9,814 nucleotides of DNA, taken from positions 1 to 9,814 of the forward strand of contig RFIL01000518.1 of NCBI GenBank assembly GCA_003695285.1, written 5' to 3'. Below are positions 1-6,375 of this stretch, piece after piece. Each line of letters opens with the position of its first letter. Position 1 is the first letter of the stretch. The translations under genes were made by a program, and so were the position numbers. The stretch comes from Calditrichota bacterium. Its GTDB lineage: Bacteria; Calditrichota; Calditrichia; RBG-13-44-9; J075. The notes below the pieces were generated by a model. The model made no database searches. It was given only the letters and a program-made list of their open reading frames with translations, and was not told the origin of the DNA.

Positions 1-28
1 ATATAAACGGCTTTTTCTGATTTTTCAA

Positions 29-49
29 TATAAAAAAATTTTTTTTATA
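29..49. repeat. A/T palindrome
   Basis: A run of seven A followed by eight T, flanked by TATA on both sides, makes a near-perfect self-complementary stretch. Next to the palindrome at 53-78 it could act as the U-rich part of an AT-rich bidirectional terminator. It could equally be a bent-DNA tract. The sequence alone does not decide. Confidence 0.5.
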
Positions 50-52
50 AAT

Positions 53-78
53 AATAAGTTTAATATATTAAACTTATT
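53..78. repeat. 26-bp perfect palindrome, possible terminator
   Basis: The 26 bases are exactly self-complementary (13 + 13), beginning AATAAGTTTAA and ending TTAAACTTATT. On the minus strand the hairpin would be followed by ATTTAT, eight A and a run of seven T. It could therefore terminate the lspA-ACT transcript, whose last stop codon is about 150 nt upstream. The stem is almost purely A/T, weak for an intrinsic terminator, so a protein-binding operator for a gene beyond the window edge is an alternative. Confidence 0.5.
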
Positions 79-229
79 TAGATGTGGTAAGTCTTAAATA
101 TTCAACAAAATAGGGCATTTTTGGTAAATACTATTTTTTCGAATTGTTATATTTTTTAGGTATTACTGTAGATGAATTTGTACAGGGAGAATGGATTGGG
201 CTGAAATTCAGCATCCAAATGAAAATTTC

Positions 230-634
230 TTATTTATCTTCAGTAAAAAAACGATGATTCCGAAAGAGATCAAGCGCTAAATCTGTATCATCCACTTCCA
301 GAATTACAACACCACGTTTTTGTTTTTCCTGAAGGGCACCATACAAATAATCTATATTAATACCGGCATTGCCTAATTTGGTGGTTACTTCCATTAATGC
401 CCCAATCTTATTAGGTAAAATGACCCGAAGTACATCTCTCAGCTCCACCTGATACCCATGCTCAGATAGCACCTTTTCAGCTTTTTCTGGGTGATTTACA
501 TACATTCTGGCAAAATCAAAAAACATGGCGATGGCATAAATTGCAATTCGGTTTTTCTTTAAAATTCGCGTCATCTTCCCCGCAGTCCCCGGTTTGTTTT
601 CTAAAACGACATACACTTCTTTAATCTTTTCCAT
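230..634 (-). CDS. tandem ACT-domain protein
   Basis: Small cytoplasmic protein of 134 residues made almost entirely of two ACT-type domains, at about residues 5-68 and 69-130. ACT domains bind small ligands, usually amino acids, and commonly control enzymes or regulators. The hallmark turns are visible as NKPGTAGK (about 13-20, strand then helix start) and NKIGAL (75-80). There is no attached catalytic or DNA-binding domain, so it is likely a stand-alone amino-acid sensor. The ligand and partner cannot be read from the sequence. I chose the ATG at 634 because AGGGGG lies 6 nt upstream. An in-frame ATG at 661 would add nine residues but has no obvious ribosome site. The start overlaps the end of lspA by 14 nt, so translation is probably coupled and the two genes share a transcript. 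Confident in the fold, not in the role. Confidence 0.85.
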   Translation of the reverse strand: MEKIKEVYVVLENKPGTAGKMTRILKKNRIAIYAIAMFFDFARMYVNHPEKAEKVLSEHGYQVELRDVLRVILPNKIGALMEVTTKLGNAGINIDYLYGALQEKQKRGVVILEVDDTDLALDLFRNHRFFTEDK

Positions 635-1178
635 ACATACCCCCTGTTGGATGAGATTCATTAGTTAAGTGCTCATTCTGTTTTTTATGAGGTTTTCCTA
701 TACCAAAGACCAGGACAATGGCCATTCCCAGCATAATGAGCATATCCGCTACGTTAAATATTCCGGTTCGAAGAGTGTCACCAATACCCATATTCATAAA
801 ATCGACCACACGCCCTTTGTTAATCAGACGGTCAACAAAATTGCTAAGTCCCCCGCCGGCAATTAATGATAACCCCAGGGATTGAAGTGAAGTTAAATGC
901 CCCATTCCCCGGTATAAATAGATTAATAATGCCAGTAACAGAATTCCCACGGCAACAGTAAAGATCCAGAATCGTGTCGTTTCAGGGAGGGTAGACCCCA
1001 GACCGAGCATTGCTCCGGTATTCTCTGCATATTGAAATCGAAAAAAATCATTGAAATAAATTTGAGGAGGGGAATTCCTTAAATACTGCTTGGCAAAAAA
1101 TTTGGTTATGTGATCGATGATAATCGATACAAAAATGACCAGAGTGATCACCACATAGCGCCGGGATGTTATTTTCAC
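621..1178 (-). CDS. lspA: lipoprotein signal peptidase (signal peptidase II)
   Basis: Inner-membrane aspartyl protease that removes the signal peptide of diacylglyceryl-modified prolipoproteins. The protein has 185 residues, slightly longer than typical because of a polar C-terminal tail. Four hydrophobic segments are visible at about residues 8-25, 70-90, 98-115 and 138-160. Family motifs are present: DHITKFFAK near the first membrane segment, AENTGAMLGLG (51-61), SNFVDR (112-117) and VVDF and NVAD carrying the catalytic pair Asp126 and Asp145. Asn113 and Arg117 of the conserved NxxxR are kept; the glycine usual before the Asn is Ser112. Translation starts at GTG (1176-1178); AAGGA lies rather far upstream (about 12 nt), so initiation may be weak. 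The gene heads a two-gene unit and overlaps the ACT gene. A likely client lipoprotein is encoded at 2265-3056. Confidence 0.95.
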   Translation of the reverse strand: MKITSRRYVVITLVIFVSIIIDHITKFFAKQYLRNSPPQIYFNDFFRFQYAENTGAMLGLGSTLPETTRFWIFTVAVGILLLALLIYLYRGMGHLTSLQSLGLSLIAGGGLSNFVDRLINKGRVVDFMNMGIGDTLRTGIFNVADMLIMLGMAIVLVFGIGKPHKKQNEHLTNESHPTGGMYGKD

Positions 1179-1326
1179 TGAAGGTTTTCTTCCTTTTGTT
1201 TAGTGATAAAAATTTTCTTTTTTTAGTGAGTTTATATCTATTACGCTCCCCATCTGAGCTCTTAAGCAACTATCACCAGAGAATGAAATGATTCAATCCC
1301 AACGGGAATCGAATTCGAACTCTTTT

Positions 1327-1357
1327 CAAATATAAGCGATCATGGATTAAAAGAAAA
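1327..1357 (-). promoter_or_regulatory. possible Bacteroidota-type promoter for lspA-ACT
   Basis: On the minus strand TATATTTG (1327-1334) matches the TAnnTTTG -7 element. TTTT (1354-1357) lies 19 nt upstream in place of the -33 TTTG. The spacing equals that of the better maeB site. It falls in the 237-bp gap before lspA and would leave a leader of about 140 nt. The upstream element matches only 3 of 4 bases, so this is tentative. Confidence 0.35.
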
Positions 1358-1415
1358 TATAAGAATCGATCCTTTGTGTGAAAACTTATCAGTGAATTGT
1401 TAATCTCGGGTTTAT

Positions 1416-2186
1416 CTAATCATCTTTATTTTTCCGGTCATCATTTCGAAACTTCTCCAGTATCTGTTGAAATTCTCTTGAGAACCAGAGTTCGACAAAC
1501 CGATCCGTTTCCCATTCCTGCACGGTTTTCCTCGGAGTCATTGGTGCCAGTCGAGCGAGTTCCAGAAAACCAGTGACTGCATTTTCATTATATTCAGCAA
1601 TCTGGTTGGCTAATTCGTAGGTCAACGAGAATAACTGATGACGAGGTACTATCTGGTGGATAAAACCAATTTCTTTTGCCTCTTTAGCCGAAAAAGTTTT
1701 ACCGGTTAATAACATAAAAAGCGCTGTAGATCCTGACAACTGTTGAAGCAATCTTCTTCCCCCACCCCAACCGGTAATAATGCCATTCGGTGCTTGACGA
1801 AAAGCGAATGTTGCATGTTCAGCAGCAACTCGAATATGGGTTGCAGTAATCATCTCACATCCCCCACCCAACGCCTGACCATTAATGGCCGCTAATACCA
1901 CTTTTTTCCCGAGATATAACTGGTCCAGAATTTTCTGCATACGCCTCGACATATCTCGACAAGACTCCGGAGTGTTAAGGGTTGCAAAGTAGCGTAAATC
2001 TCCTCCGGCACAAAAACTTTCCTCTCCCGTGGCCGTTAAAATGATACAGCGCAGGTGCGGGTCAGCGTTAATCTCTTCTATAACTTGTTCCAGCCGAAGC
2101 ATCATGTCATCGTTGATGGCATTATGAACATCTGGTCGATTTAAGCGGATGATCGCTATTTTTTCTTCTCTCTCAAATTCTATCAT
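1416..2186 (-). CDS. crotonase-fold protein (enoyl-CoA hydratase/isomerase family)
   Basis: Full-length crotonase-fold protein of 256 residues that should bind an acyl-CoA thioester in the cytoplasm. The oxyanion-hole regions are intact: FCAGGDL (58-64) and NGQALGGGCEM (102-112). By alignment from memory with rat mitochondrial enoyl-CoA hydratase, catalytic Glu144 corresponds to Gln131 in FRQAPNG, and Glu164 to Phe157 in TALFMLLTG. Both acid/base residues are therefore missing, and simple hydration of an enoyl-CoA is unlikely. The GWGGGRRL stretch (139-146) recalls the ECHDC1-like acyl-CoA decarboxylase branch, which suggests decarboxylase or isomerase activity; that is inference. The ATG at 2184-2186 has CGGGG 4 nt upstream, a tight spacing. 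It follows the lipoprotein gene by 78 nt across a heptamer repeat and is probably co-transcribed. It stands apart from any other beta-oxidation gene here. Confidence 0.88.
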   Translation of the reverse strand: MIEFEREEKIAIIRLNRPDVHNAINDDMMLRLEQVIEEINADPHLRCIILTATGEESFCAGGDLRYFATLNTPESCRDMSRRMQKILDQLYLGKKVVLAAINGQALGGGCEMITATHIRVAAEHATFAFRQAPNGIITGWGGGRRLLQQLSGSTALFMLLTGKTFSAKEAKEIGFIHQIVPRHQLFSLTYELANQIAEYNENAVTGFLELARLAPMTPRKTVQEWETDRFVELWFSREFQQILEKFRNDDRKNKDD

Positions 2187-2203
2187 ATTCCCCGGGATAC
2201 ATC

Positions 2204-2285
2204 ATTCTTTGATCTTCATTCTTAGGTTTTTATTCTTTGATCTTTATTCTTTAATCTTTGATCTTTAATCTTTGATCTTAATCTT
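2204..2285 (-). repeat. heptanucleotide tandem repeat overlapping a gene end
   Basis: On the minus strand the stretch reads as two hexamers (AAGATT, AAGATC) followed by ten heptamers, mostly AAAGATC, AAAGATT or AAAGAAT, with degenerate copies AAAAACC, TAAGAAT and GAAGATC in the distal half. It fills nearly all of the gap between the lipoprotein and crotonase genes. It also encodes the lipoprotein's last residues (KIKIKD) and supplies its TAA stop (2265-2267). The copies nearest the lipoprotein are the most regular, which suggests recent expansion from that side. Confidence 0.9.
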
Positions 2286-3056
2286 CTCCTCATCCGAAAT
2301 GGGTGACCCCGAACTCCCCATGTATTCAACATTGTAATTATCAGTGACCAGGAAATGCCAGGAATGATGATAAATACATCCAGCCGGGCAATCCCCCCAT
2401 TTTAATGTAAAGGTAAATAAATCCTTCCCATTTTTCTTTTCATAAGTGATGTCATGACCATCCCCAAATGCCCAATTGGGATCTGCAGACAAAATTCCCG
2501 GAATTATTCGGAATTTCTTACATAATGCCAGTGTATTAATAAGTATGTTGCTTTTCAAAACAACCAACACATCCCAACCTGTATTTACGTCAGTTATCGC
2601 TATCTGATATTTCTGCACCAGGCTATCAATGACAGGATTTCCAGTGAAAGGATTATACTGTAACCAGGCATGGGTCCAGGCATAGCTGGTATCCAACATG
2701 ACAAGGATTTCTTGTAAAGGGGGATTATAAAAGGTATGAATTTCATATTTCCGGGTAACGGAATCACAGGCAGAAATCTTTTCCGCCGACAAATAGATAG
2801 ATATCAAACTCAAATATACTCTGTCGACCATTCGCTGATTGAGTTCAACCCGGTCAGAATCGGGTGTTGTCAGCATATACCGAACAGTTAGACGAGCGGC
2901 ATCCATGGAATAACGTTTCCGGATGATTAACGGTACCTGGGTGGTATCCGGAATCAATCCAACCCCCGGGGTTAAGGGAGTGGTGTCCTTCTGACATTGT
3001 AAAAAAAACACCAAGATGATCATTGTGGAGAAGAAGATTATGGTTTTAAGTTTCAT
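2265..3056 (-). CDS. putative lipoprotein of unknown function
   Basis: I do not recognise the family. The product has 263 residues. It opens with a lipoprotein-like signal peptide: MKLK, a hydrophobic run (5-19), then Cys21 followed by QKD. The residues before the cysteine (FLQ) are a loose lipobox, since Gln at -1 is atypical outside lineages with relaxed rules. The mature N-terminus is a Pro/Thr-rich linker (25-45). The rest looks mixed alpha/beta. The most striking motif is WGDCPAGCIYHHSWHF (220-235), a CxxxC with three close histidines that could bind metal or form a disulfide; this is inference. The C-terminal KIKIKD comes from the tandem repeat. I prefer the ATG at 3056 to the one at 3068, because the GGGGGG between them makes a ribosome site 4 nt upstream. 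The AAA+ gene ends 21 nt upstream, so the two share an operon. Confidence 0.75.
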   Translation of the reverse strand: MKLKTIIFFSTMIILVFFLQCQKDTTPLTPGVGLIPDTTQVPLIIRKRYSMDAARLTVRYMLTTPDSDRVELNQRMVDRVYLSLISIYLSAEKISACDSVTRKYEIHTFYNPPLQEILVMLDTSYAWTHAWLQYNPFTGNPVIDSLVQKYQIAITDVNTGWDVLVVLKSNILINTLALCKKFRIIPGILSADPNWAFGDGHDITYEKKNGKDLFTFTLKWGDCPAGCIYHHSWHFLVTDNYNVEYMGSSGSPISDEEKIKIKD

Positions 3057-3077
3057 CTTGCCCCCCATGATGCTTAA

Positions 3078-4601
3078 TTATCCATAAAAATCCATATCTG
3101 ATAATTGGTCATCATCCTCTTCCCGATCTCCCATGGTAAACATGCTGCTTAATAGATCTCGAAACTGTAACCCGGTATCCACCATATGTTTGCTGATAAA
3201 AGAATATTCAGCCAGAGCATGAAGTACAAACTCCATTAAAAAATATTTGGTTTCTTCATCTGCTTTCGGCTGGTATTTTTTCACCAGTTGTTCCAACCCG
3301 GGAACACTCAAGAGTATTTGTCGATATTGAGCATCAGGGATGTCCGTTAACAGATCAACTTTGTGACCGGCAGAAAACCAGTTGGCAATTTCCTGATAAG
3401 GATTTTTGTCATCTTCTTTTTTGAATTTTTCGGGATCAGGAAAAATTGTCGGAAAAATCGAGCGGATAGCTTTTCCAATCAGAATTTGAGCCACCTTGGC
3501 CGGCCCTTCCTGTTCTCCTTCATAAACTAATTCAATTTTTCCGGTGATGGAAGGGATGATGCCCCAGAAATCTGTGATGCGCACATTGGTCTGTTTGTCA
3601 TTAAACAACAGTGCCCGACGTTCTGCGGCACTCATCAAGTTTTCATAAGCAGTAATGGTAAGTCGAGCCGATACACCGCTACGAGAATCCACATATTCAC
3701 TCTGGCGGGCTTCAAAAGCAATCTGTTCAATCAGATTAAGCGCAACTTCGGAGACCTTAACCACTTTTTTCTGGGCTTCCGGAATTCTTGCTTCCTGAGC
3801 GGTAATCTGTCTCGAAACTTCAATACTTCTGGGATAATGAGTAAGTATCTGGCTCTCAATCCGATCTTTTAAAGGGGTGACGATGGAACCCCGATTGGTA
3901 TAATCTTCCGGGTTCGCGGTAAAGACAAACTGAATATCCAACGGAATTCTCAATTTAAATCCCCGGATTTGGATATCTTTTTCCTGAAGGATATTAAAGA
4001 GCGCCACCTGAATTCGGGCCTGTAAGTCAGGTAGTTCATTAATGACAAAGATGCCTCGATGGGAGCGGGGTACCAAGCCAAAATGGATAACCCGCTCGTC
4101 AGAATAGGGCAGCTTGAGAGTAGCGGCTTTAATGGGGTCGGTATCCCCGATTAGATCGGCTACGGAAACATCAGGCGTCGCCAGCTTTTCGGTGTAACGT
4201 TCACCCCGATGCAACCACTCTATGGGGGTGCTATCCTGTAATTCCTCTATTAAATCTTTGGCATACCGGGAAATCGGATTCAAGGGGTCATCATTCAGCT
4301 CCGAGCCTTCCACGATGGGAATATACTCATCCAATAAATCCACCATCTGTCGGGCAATCCGGGTTTTTGCCTGCCCCCGGAGTCCCAGAAGTAATATATT
4401 GTGTCTGGAAAGAATGGCACGCTCAATATCGGGTATTACCGTGCCTTCATAGCCAATAATTCCCTCGAACAACGGCTCTTTATTCTGCAATTTATCAATT
4501 AAATTTTTCCGCAGCTCCTCTTTCACTGATATGGGCTGATAACCGGCTGCTTTAAGGTCACCCAGAGTTTTTATTCGCAGTGTTTCTTCATATGTAAACA
4601 T
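3078..4601 (-). CDS. MoxR/magnesium-chelatase ChlI-like AAA+ ATPase
   Basis: Cytoplasmic AAA+ ATPase of 507 residues resembling magnesium chelatase subunit I and MoxR proteins, which remodel or load cofactors with a VWA partner. Visible parts: Walker A GLRGQAKT (73-80); Walker B-like GIFVINE (183-189), where the usual Asp is Asn188 but Glu189 is kept; sensor 1 TANPED (228-233, Asn230); arginine-finger region PLKDR (243-247); sensor 2 GVSARLT (309-315, Arg313). A C-terminal extension of about 160 residues with an acidic tail (EEDDD) goes beyond the core ATPase. The INELPDL form of Walker B is, from memory, normal for this subfamily. AAAGGAG lies about 10 nt before the ATG at 4601. The VWA partner gene lies 105 nt upstream and the lipoprotein gene 21 nt downstream. 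No porphyrin or cobalamin gene is present, so true chelatase activity is unlikely. Confidence 0.9.
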   Translation of the reverse strand: MFTYEETLRIKTLGDLKAAGYQPISVKEELRKNLIDKLQNKEPLFEGIIGYEGTVIPDIERAILSRHNILLLGLRGQAKTRIARQMVDLLDEYIPIVEGSELNDDPLNPISRYAKDLIEELQDSTPIEWLHRGERYTEKLATPDVSVADLIGDTDPIKAATLKLPYSDERVIHFGLVPRSHRGIFVINELPDLQARIQVALFNILQEKDIQIRGFKLRIPLDIQFVFTANPEDYTNRGSIVTPLKDRIESQILTHYPRSIEVSRQITAQEARIPEAQKKVVKVSEVALNLIEQIAFEARQSEYVDSRSGVSARLTITAYENLMSAAERRALLFNDKQTNVRITDFWGIIPSITGKIELVYEGEQEGPAKVAQILIGKAIRSIFPTIFPDPEKFKKEDDKNPYQEIANWFSAGHKVDLLTDIPDAQYRQILLSVPGLEQLVKKYQPKADEETKYFLMEFVLHALAEYSFISKHMVDTGLQFRDLLSSMFTMGDREEDDDQLSDMDFYG

Positions 4602-4706
4602 CTATCTTATTCTCCTTTAATTAAATATCATGCATTACTAATCATCATTTTAAATTATCTCTTTACCAGGAGAGCTGATACAAGCGCCTGGAAATTCACA
4701 GGTTCC

Positions 4707-5807
4707 CTATCTGAGATGTCTTCTACGATTTCGAATATAGTCTTCAAACAGATATTCCCCCAGCCCTTTCAGGCTACTGTAGAATGCCCTCCCGTTATTC
4801 ACTCTGGTAAATTCTCTGACAAACTGCTGTAAATAGGGATCTCTGGCCACCATGAAAGTGGTAATGGGAATGTGTAATTTCCGACATTGCATGGCTAATC
4901 GTAAGGTACGGTTGACAATTTTTCGGTCTAATCCGAAGGGGTTGCGATAATAGTTCAGACCTTCTCTCAGGCAGGTCGGTTTCCCATCGGTAATCATAAA
5001 GATCTGTTTGTTAACCGTTTTTCGACGTCGCAGGATGTCCATGGCTAATTCCAGACCAGCGACCGTGTTGGTATAATACGGACCCGCCTGGAGATAGGGT
5101 AAATCTTTTATCTCGACCTGCCAGGCATCATCCCCAAAGACAATCACATCCAGAGTATCTTTAGGATAGCGAGTGGTGATCAGTTCGGAGAGTGCCATAG
5201 CTACTTTTTTCGCCGGTGTTATCCGATCTTCACCGTATAAAATCATCGAATGGGAAATATCAATCATCAAAACTGTAGAGGTCTGGGTGAGATACTCGTT
5301 TTCCACCACCTCCAGATCATCCTCTGTAAGTCTGAAGTCATTAATCCCGTGATGAATCTGGGCATTGCGTAAAGAATCGGTCATGGCAATTTGCTCAAGA
5401 GAGTCTCCAAACTGAAATTCGCGACGATCAGTGGTGGGTTCATCTCCCATTCCGGCATAGGGAGACCGATGTTGCCCTCGCCGGGCTTTCTTTAGCTTCC
5501 CGAAAATCTCCTCTAACGATCGTTTCCGAATGGTCTGTTCGGATTTTGCCGTCATGATAAAGGTTGTCCCCCCCGGTTCCTCCTCTTTGATATATCCTTT
5601 ATCTTTCAAATCCTGGATAAAATCTCCCATCCCATATTCATCACTGGTTAACCCATACTTTCTATCCAACAAATTCAACCAGTGAAGTGCTTCGGATACA
5701 TCCCCGGCAGTGTGGGTCAGTATTTGCAGAAACAAATCCAGGAGTTTCTCAAAAGGGGTTTTGTCCGGGTCTTCCGGAAGATATTCTGTAAAACGATAAC
5801 CTAACAT
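4707..5807 (-). CDS. VWA-domain protein, partner of the AAA+ ATPase
   Basis: Cytoplasmic protein of 366 residues with no signal peptide or membrane segment. A mostly helical N-terminal region (1-105) and a charged linker lead into a von Willebrand factor A domain at about 175-350. The metal-ion-dependent adhesion site looks complete: DISHS (Asp183, Ser185, Ser187), a threonine in YYTNT (Thr246 or Thr248) and TDGKPT (Asp274). VWA proteins encoded next to MoxR/ChlI-type ATPases usually act as their adaptor or substrate-recognition subunit through a bound magnesium ion. The stretch before the domain (EFQFGDSLEQI, 130-140) and overall layout fit the uncharacterised VWA group COG4867, by recollection. 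The ATG at 5807 has GAGGA 6 nt upstream. It is the first gene of the probable four-gene operon. The C-terminus is very basic (RNRRRHLR). Confidence 0.9.
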   Translation of the reverse strand: MLGYRFTEYLPEDPDKTPFEKLLDLFLQILTHTAGDVSEALHWLNLLDRKYGLTSDEYGMGDFIQDLKDKGYIKEEEPGGTTFIMTAKSEQTIRKRSLEEIFGKLKKARRGQHRSPYAGMGDEPTTDRREFQFGDSLEQIAMTDSLRNAQIHHGINDFRLTEDDLEVVENEYLTQTSTVLMIDISHSMILYGEDRITPAKKVAMALSELITTRYPKDTLDVIVFGDDAWQVEIKDLPYLQAGPYYTNTVAGLELAMDILRRRKTVNKQIFMITDGKPTCLREGLNYYRNPFGLDRKIVNRTLRLAMQCRKLHIPITTFMVARDPYLQQFVREFTRVNNGRAFYSSLKGLGEYLFEDYIRNRRRHLR

Positions 5808-5968
5808 GTATTCCTCATTGATAAGCTGAATTTCACGAAGGGATTCACATCAACATGAGTCGTAATTGCTCTCCATGGTTGTTATGGAGCTAAGTAGTAA
5901 TATGGGTATGGAGTGGGGGTGATTACAAGAGATTTTTTGAGTGCAAATAATGCCATCCCGGATCGTTT

Positions 5969-6015
5969 CCCTTTCTATCTGAAAATAGAAAGGGTTTCAG
6001 AATTTATTTTCTGAA
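5969..6015. repeat. two adjacent hairpins with competing pairing
   Basis: CCCTTTCTAT (5969-5978) and ATAGAAAGGG (5985-5994) form a perfect 10-bp stem with a six-base loop, CTGAAA. Directly after it TTCAGAA (5996-6002) and TTCTGAA (6009-6015) form a second 7-bp stem, followed on the plus strand by TATTTTTTT. The first loop is also complementary to TTTCAG (5995-6000), so the two hairpins can trade partners or form a pseudoknot. On the plus strand the second hairpin plus T-run resembles a weak terminator, but no plus-strand gene precedes it in the window. Confidence 0.6.
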
Positions 6016-6032
6016 TATTTTTTACCTCTCAT

Positions 6033-6152
6033 GGGGCTATCTAAAAAGACGGATGAGTGTTATTCTGAGGAACGAAGTGACGAAGAATCTCATGAATTAC
6101 GCAGATTCTTCGCCCCGCTCAGAATGCCAGTATTACCATTTTAGACAGCCCC
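6033..6152. mobile_element. MITE-like palindromic element, 120 bp
   Basis: The ends are inverted repeats, GGGGCTATCTAAAA (6033-6046) and TTTTAGACAGCCCC (6139-6152), pairing at 13 of 14 bases. Inside is a second imperfect palindrome: ATTCTGAG...CGAAGAATCT (6062-6090) against AGATTCTTCG...CTCAGAAT (6103-6125). The whole can fold into one long cruciform. There is no transposase gene, so if mobile it depends on an element elsewhere. The GGGGCTGTCT type of end is reminiscent of IS element termini, from memory. No convincing target-site duplication is visible (AT on the left, AC on the right). It lies between genes and breaks no recognisable frame. Confidence 0.65.
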
Positions 6153-6313
6153 ACGCCATAGCAAATAAAACTCTGTTTTATTACCGTGAAAAAGCGACAT
6201 TCAACCTGATTGAAAAAGAGCTGCTTCAAAAGCCATGGCGCTCCAAAACAGTAGTCATTGAACGAACAAAGGATGATAAAAAACCCGCAAAAACAACTGG
6301 CATGTTACCCTAA
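6153..6313 (+). other. doubtful plus-strand coding remnant
   Basis: After the MITE-like element the plus strand stays open for about 53 codons to TAA at 6311-6313, with a plausible amino-acid mix (FYYREKATFNLIEKELL, then a Lys-rich tail). The only upstream in-frame ATG (6053) lies inside the repeat element and lacks a ribosome site. I recognise no family. It could be the 3' end of a gene destroyed by the insertion, or chance. A weak inverted repeat (ATGAG/CTCAT, about 6320-6344) followed by CTTTTT sits just beyond the stop, which slightly favours a real former gene. Confidence 0.2.
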
Positions 6314-6375
6314 AGTTTATATGAGTCTGATAGAATGGCTCTCATCTTTTTCCCTGTGTTCACCGGGGTGAAAAG

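Larger units (their letters stand above)
1..229. other. AT-rich 3' flank with palindromes, no gene seen
   Basis: This stretch lies downstream of the ACT-domain gene and is strongly AT-rich. No reading frame in it looks coding. It holds two perfect palindromes, listed separately. A weaker imperfect hairpin lies at 193-216, where GGAT/ATCC and GCTG/CAGC pair around a short loop with a small bulge. That hairpin sits just after the ACT stop codon in the direction of transcription, but no T-run follows it, so I do not call it a terminator. Confidence 0.5.
5808..6375. other. 568-bp intergenic region with structured elements
   Basis: This gap separates the thioredoxin-fold gene from the VWA operon and must hold the operon's promoter. 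I see no good TAnnTTTG site or sigma-70 pair with correct spacing. It contains a short hairpin (CTCCAT 5871-5876 with ATGGAG 5884-5889) about 65 nt before the VWA start, the hairpin pair at 5969-6015, the MITE-like element at 6033-6152 and a doubtful plus-strand reading frame ending at 6313. Another short inverted repeat, TTCACC/GGTGAA, lies at about 6359-6372, directly after the thioredoxin-fold gene, but no T-run follows it. Confidence 0.6.

Noticed and set aside
669..866. Plus-strand open frame within lspA
   Set aside because: It lies wholly antisense to lspA, which has full family motifs, and its translation looks like no protein family.
1048..1269. Minus-strand 73-codon frame overlapping the lspA start
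   Set aside because: It is out of frame with lspA, covers the start of a well-supported gene and has low-complexity Lys-rich composition. lspA itself begins at the GTG at 1178.
1240..1320. tRNA-like pieces: GCTCAGATGGGGAGC resembling a D-arm and GTTCGAATTC resembling a T-arm
   Set aside because: They are in the wrong order on the minus strand, no acceptor or anticodon stem can be built, and the spacing is wrong.
4222..4452. Plus-strand open frame within the AAA+ gene
   Set aside because: It is antisense to the Walker A region of a clear ATPase and has no ribosome site.
3078..5807. True magnesium or cobalt chelatase (BchI/BchD) assignment
   Set aside because: No BchH/CobN-size subunit or tetrapyrrole gene is in the window, and the Walker B and domain layout fit the uncharacterised AAA+/VWA pairs better.
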